DNA of 64,000 nt from Caulobacter sp. (lineage in GTDB: Bacteria > Pseudomonadota > Alphaproteobacteria > Caulobacterales > Caulobacteraceae): the NCBI GenBank assembly GCA_030645575.1, contig JAUSMJ010000073.1:1-64000 (forward strand). The letters are read 5' to 3'. The notes below the pieces were generated by a model. It was given only the letters and a program-made list of their open reading frames with translations, had not been told where the DNA came from and did not search any database. Of this stretch, positions 60,603 to 64,000 are shown piece by piece. The translations under genes were made by a program, and so were the position numbers. Each line of letters starts with the position of its first letter. Positions within the stretch are counted from its first letter, which is position 1.

Positions 60603-61160
60603 TTGACGGGCCTCGTCGCCAGCCGGACCTGCGGGGATTGCACCGTCTGCTGCACGGTGCTGCCGATCGACGCCGACGGCTTCGCCAAGTCATCCGGCGT
60701 GACCTGCGGGCACTGCGTTTCGGCCGGCTGCGCGATCCATCCGGATCGCCCGACGCCCTGCCGCGCGTTCGATTGCGGCTGGCTGCAGTTGCCGATGCTC
60801 GACGACGCCTGGCGGCCTGACCGCAGCGGCATCCTGATCATGGCGGACGACGACATTCCGGCCCGCTACACCGAGCGGCCCGGGATCAAGCTCTTGCTCG
60901 TGGGCGAGCGCCGGACATCGCTGACCCTGCCGGTGCTGGGCTATGTCGCCGGCCTCATCGATGGCGGCATGCCGACCTTCATCGCCGTGCCGGGGCCGCC
61001 CGGCTGCTTCTTCGCCAAGGCTTTCCTTAATGACCGGCTGACGGCGGCGGTCGCCAGGCGCGACGGCGGCGAGATCCTGCGCACGCTGCACGCCCTGCTC
61101 GACATCCTTGAGGCCGGCGACTTTGAACCGGTTCCGACAGGCTCGTTCAGTCCGGGATAG
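60603..61160 (+). CDS. YkgJ-type Cys cluster protein
   Basis: A 185-aa protein with TTG start: SRTCGDCTVCCTVLPIDADGFAKSSGVTCGHCVSAGCAIHPDRPTPCRAFDCGW shows the cysteine cluster of the YkgJ/zinc- or Fe-S-binding family. The rest (SGILIMADDDIPARYTERPGIKLLLV) has no motif I know. It starts 7 nt after rlmE, likely in the same operon. The metal it binds is unknown. Confidence 0.82.
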   Translation: MTGLVASRTCGDCTVCCTVLPIDADGFAKSSGVTCGHCVSAGCAIHPDRPTPCRAFDCGWLQLPMLDDAWRPDRSGILIMADDDIPARYTERPGIKLLLVGERRTSLTLPVLGYVAGLIDGGMPTFIAVPGPPGCFFAKAFLNDRLTAAVARRDGGEILRTLHALLDILEAGDFEPVPTGSFSPG

Positions 61161-61179
61161 CGGCGAGCCCGGCCGGTGG

Positions 61180-61779
61180 TCAGCCTCTGGCCGGCCGGTA
61201 CATGGGAATCAGCCCCGGATGATCGCCCGGCTTGATCAGGCCGATGACCTCGAACCCGTGGCGCTCGTAGAGCGGGACGTTTTTCGGGCTGGAGCTCTCG
61301 AGATAGGCCGGCAGGCCGTCGGCGTCGCAGCGGGCGAGGCCCGCCTTCAGCAGCGCCGCGCCCAGGCCCTGGCCCTGCCGCGAGGGATCGACGCCGACCA
61401 TCGACAGGTACCAGTGCGGTTCCCGCGGATGGAATTCGTCCATCAGGTCGCCGAGCTCGCCCAGAACCGCCTGCCGCTCCGGCGCCACCGCCTCGCCGAC
61501 GAGGGCGATGATCGCCTCCTTGTCGGCTTCCGCGCCCGGCGCGAGCCACAGCGCCGCCGCCGCGCCGTCGTCGGCGATCCAGGCCGTGCCCGCCGCCAGC
61601 GCGCCGCCAGCCATCGCCGTGGCCAGCCGGTTGAAGCTGGCCAGATAGGTCGCGGCGCCGGGAAACATGTAGCGGACCGCGGGATCTGTGCTGAAGGCGA
61701 GCGACAGGATGTCCATCACCGGGTGGCGCTCAACCGGGCCCAACGCCGCCGGAGCGACGCGAATGTCGATATCGTTCAT
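61180..61779 (-). CDS. GNAT family N-acetyltransferase
   Basis: A 199-aa acetyltransferase: HWYLSMVGVDPSRQGQGLGAALLKAGLARCDADGLPAYLESSSPKNVPLYERHGFEVIG is the acetyl-CoA binding core. The N-terminal half (HPVMDILSLAFSTDPAVRYMFPGAATY) matches the branch of small-molecule acetyltransferases seen in many actinobacteria and alphaproteobacteria. It is convergent with the YkgJ-type gene, 19 nt apart. The substrate is unknown. Confidence 0.88.
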   Translation of the reverse strand: MNDIDIRVAPAALGPVERHPVMDILSLAFSTDPAVRYMFPGAATYLASFNRLATAMAGGALAAGTAWIADDGAAAALWLAPGAEADKEAIIALVGEAVAPERQAVLGELGDLMDEFHPREPHWYLSMVGVDPSRQGQGLGAALLKAGLARCDADGLPAYLESSSPKNVPLYERHGFEVIGLIKPGDHPGLIPMYRPARG

Positions 61780-61854
61780 GCGGTCATGCTGGACCGGGTC
61801 AATCGGACCGCAAAGCTGTTTCAGCGCGGCGGGTAACGGGCGACATGGATTTGG

Positions 61855-61868
61855 GCATCAAATGATGC
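61855..61868. promoter_or_regulatory. Operator palindrome of fourth toxin-antitoxin module
   Basis: GCATC-AAAT-GATGC is a perfect 5-bp inverted repeat with a 4-nt spacer, 27 nt before the antitoxin ATG, overlapping AT-rich promoter-like sequence (GCTAGTTTT). Confidence 0.6.
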
Positions 61869-61895
61869 TAGTTTTCGTGGCTGGAGGCGACCGCC

Positions 61896-62093
61896 ATGCG
61901 CACGACCCTGAATCTGGATGATGACCTGCTCGCGAGAGCAGCCGAATTGACAGGCATCTCGGAAAAGTCGGCGCTCGTTCGGGAAGCGCTCACGGCCCTG
62001 ATCCAGCGTGAAGCCGCCCGGCGCCTCGCCCTGCTGGGCGGAAGCGAGCCGAACCTGCGGAACATCCCGCGCCGGCGATCAGAGCCCGCGTGA
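61896..62093 (+). CDS. VapB-type antitoxin
   Basis: A 65-aa protein MRTTLNLDDDLLARAAELTGISEKSALVREALTALIQREAARRLALLGG, a ribbon-helix-helix antitoxin of the VapB type I recognise from type II modules, with a short neutralising tail (SEPNLRNIPRRRSEPA). It overlaps the toxin gene by 4 nt (GTGA), and a palindrome lies upstream. Autoregulation with the toxin is expected. Confidence 0.9.
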   Translation: MRTTLNLDDDLLARAAELTGISEKSALVREALTALIQREAARRLALLGGSEPNLRNIPRRRSEPA

Positions 62094-62461
62094 TTCTGGC
62101 GGACACATCCGTCTGGGTGGCGCATCTTCGCGCCGCCGATCCGGTGTTCACAGAGCGCCTGAATGCTGGAGAAATCATGGCTCATCGGTTCGTCATCGGC
62201 GAACTGGCGATGGGAAACCTGGGTCGCAGGGCCGGGACGCTCCAGTTTCTCGACGAGTTGCCCAAGGCCGTGGCAGCCAGTGACGTGGAGGTGCGAGACC
62301 TCGTCGAACGTTACCGCCTCCACGGTCTGGGGATCGGTTACATCGATGCCCATTTGCTCGCCAGCTGCAGATTAACGCCCGCCGCCCGACTCTGGAGCCG
62401 TGATCGGCGGCTTCAAGAGGCGGCGGAACAGCTGTCTCTGGCGGTGAAGCCCACGCTGTAG
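62090..62461 (+). CDS. VapC-type PIN-domain toxin
   Basis: A 123-aa PIN protein with GTG start: MILADTSVWVAHLRAADPV (Asp), RFVIGELAMGNLGRR (Glu), and GIGYIDAHLLASCRLTPAARLWSRDRRLQEAA (acidic cluster). Complete with all active-site residues visible, therefore likely an active ribonuclease toxin neutralised by the antitoxin immediately upstream. It is followed after 74 nt by guaB. Confidence 0.9.
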   Translation: MILADTSVWVAHLRAADPVFTERLNAGEIMAHRFVIGELAMGNLGRRAGTLQFLDELPKAVAASDVEVRDLVERYRLHGLGIGYIDAHLLASCRLTPAARLWSRDRRLQEAAEQLSLAVKPTL

Positions 62462-62483
62462 CTCGCCGTCGCCGTCACCACCG

Positions 62484-63999
<1,516 letters not shown>

Positions 64000-64000
64000 C

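Overview
The window is about 64 kb of high-GC chromosomal DNA that reads as a free-living alphaproteobacterium of the family Caulobacteraceae (Caulobacter/Phenylobacterium-like). The strongest evidence is a flagellin locus with FlbT, FlaF, FlaEY-like and FlmG/FlmH-like proteins, a perfect CtrA full site (TTAA-N7-TTAA), two sigma-54 flagellin promoters, and an alphaproteobacterial LexA box (GTTC-N7-GTTC type) ahead of ssb. Gene density is high, many starts are GTG or TTG, and most genes sit in short operons with 1-4 nt overlaps. No phage, insertion sequence or CRISPR array was seen.

Layout. 1-10.7 kb: 3' end of ppdK, a VIT/CCC1 membrane protein, an M48 protease, a FabH-like KAS III, a small beta-barrel protein, a sterol-desaturase family hydroxylase, a NadQ-like regulator, an HD phosphohydrolase, and a universal stress protein plus unknown-protein pair behind a perfect FNR/FixK box. 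10.7-14.5 kb: a gene-poor gap, a VapBC module, a DUF3089 lipoprotein, a MoxR ATPase and two tandem microproteins sharing an ETFPASDP motif, one of them with a GTG start. 14.5-25.6 kb: flagellar locus (flmG, flbT, flaF, two sigma-54 flagellins, flaG, a third flagellin, flmH/pseH, flaEY) followed by two envelope proteins. 25.6-33.1 kb: ssb, a HAD phosphatase, a Phd/PIN module, a DMT transporter, sodC, gyrA and coaD. 33.3-41 kb: three tandem cyclophilins, a CVNH/beta-gamma-crystallin protein, an EEP phosphoesterase, queA-tgt and tRNA-Lys. 41-51.6 kb: a transglutaminase/alpha-E/permuted ATP-grasp operon, tamA-tamB and another Phd/PIN module. 51.7-64 kb: an arginine succinyltransferase operon (M20 hydrolase, astA, astD, astB), phhA, hspQ, ppx/gppA-rlmE, a YkgJ-type protein, a GNAT, a VapBC module and guaB.

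How the parts work together. The flagellar block is a coherent unit. FlbT and FlaF control flagellin mRNA and export, FlmH/PseH and FlmG make and transfer pseudaminic acid, and the regulatory sites fit the CtrA to sigma-54 hierarchy. The AST operon degrades arginine to glutamate but lacks astE here, and its first gene, an M20 amidohydrolase, is a candidate replacement.

Intergenic space is rich in dispersed repeats. A roughly 100-bp bipartite hairpin element occurs six times and shows compensatory base changes between its two half types. A REP-like palindrome (GGGGACAYG...) occurs as six units at four loci and always carries the same T/G asymmetry. Two further hairpin repeats lie inside the ast operon. 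The most attractive leads are the covarying repeat, the paired hairpins in the flagellin leaders, the tandem ETFPASDP microproteins, the ATP-grasp/alpha-E/transglutaminase operon, and the FNR-box stress operon with its unknown partner. All functional calls rest on reading motifs and on remembered family features; no database search was run.
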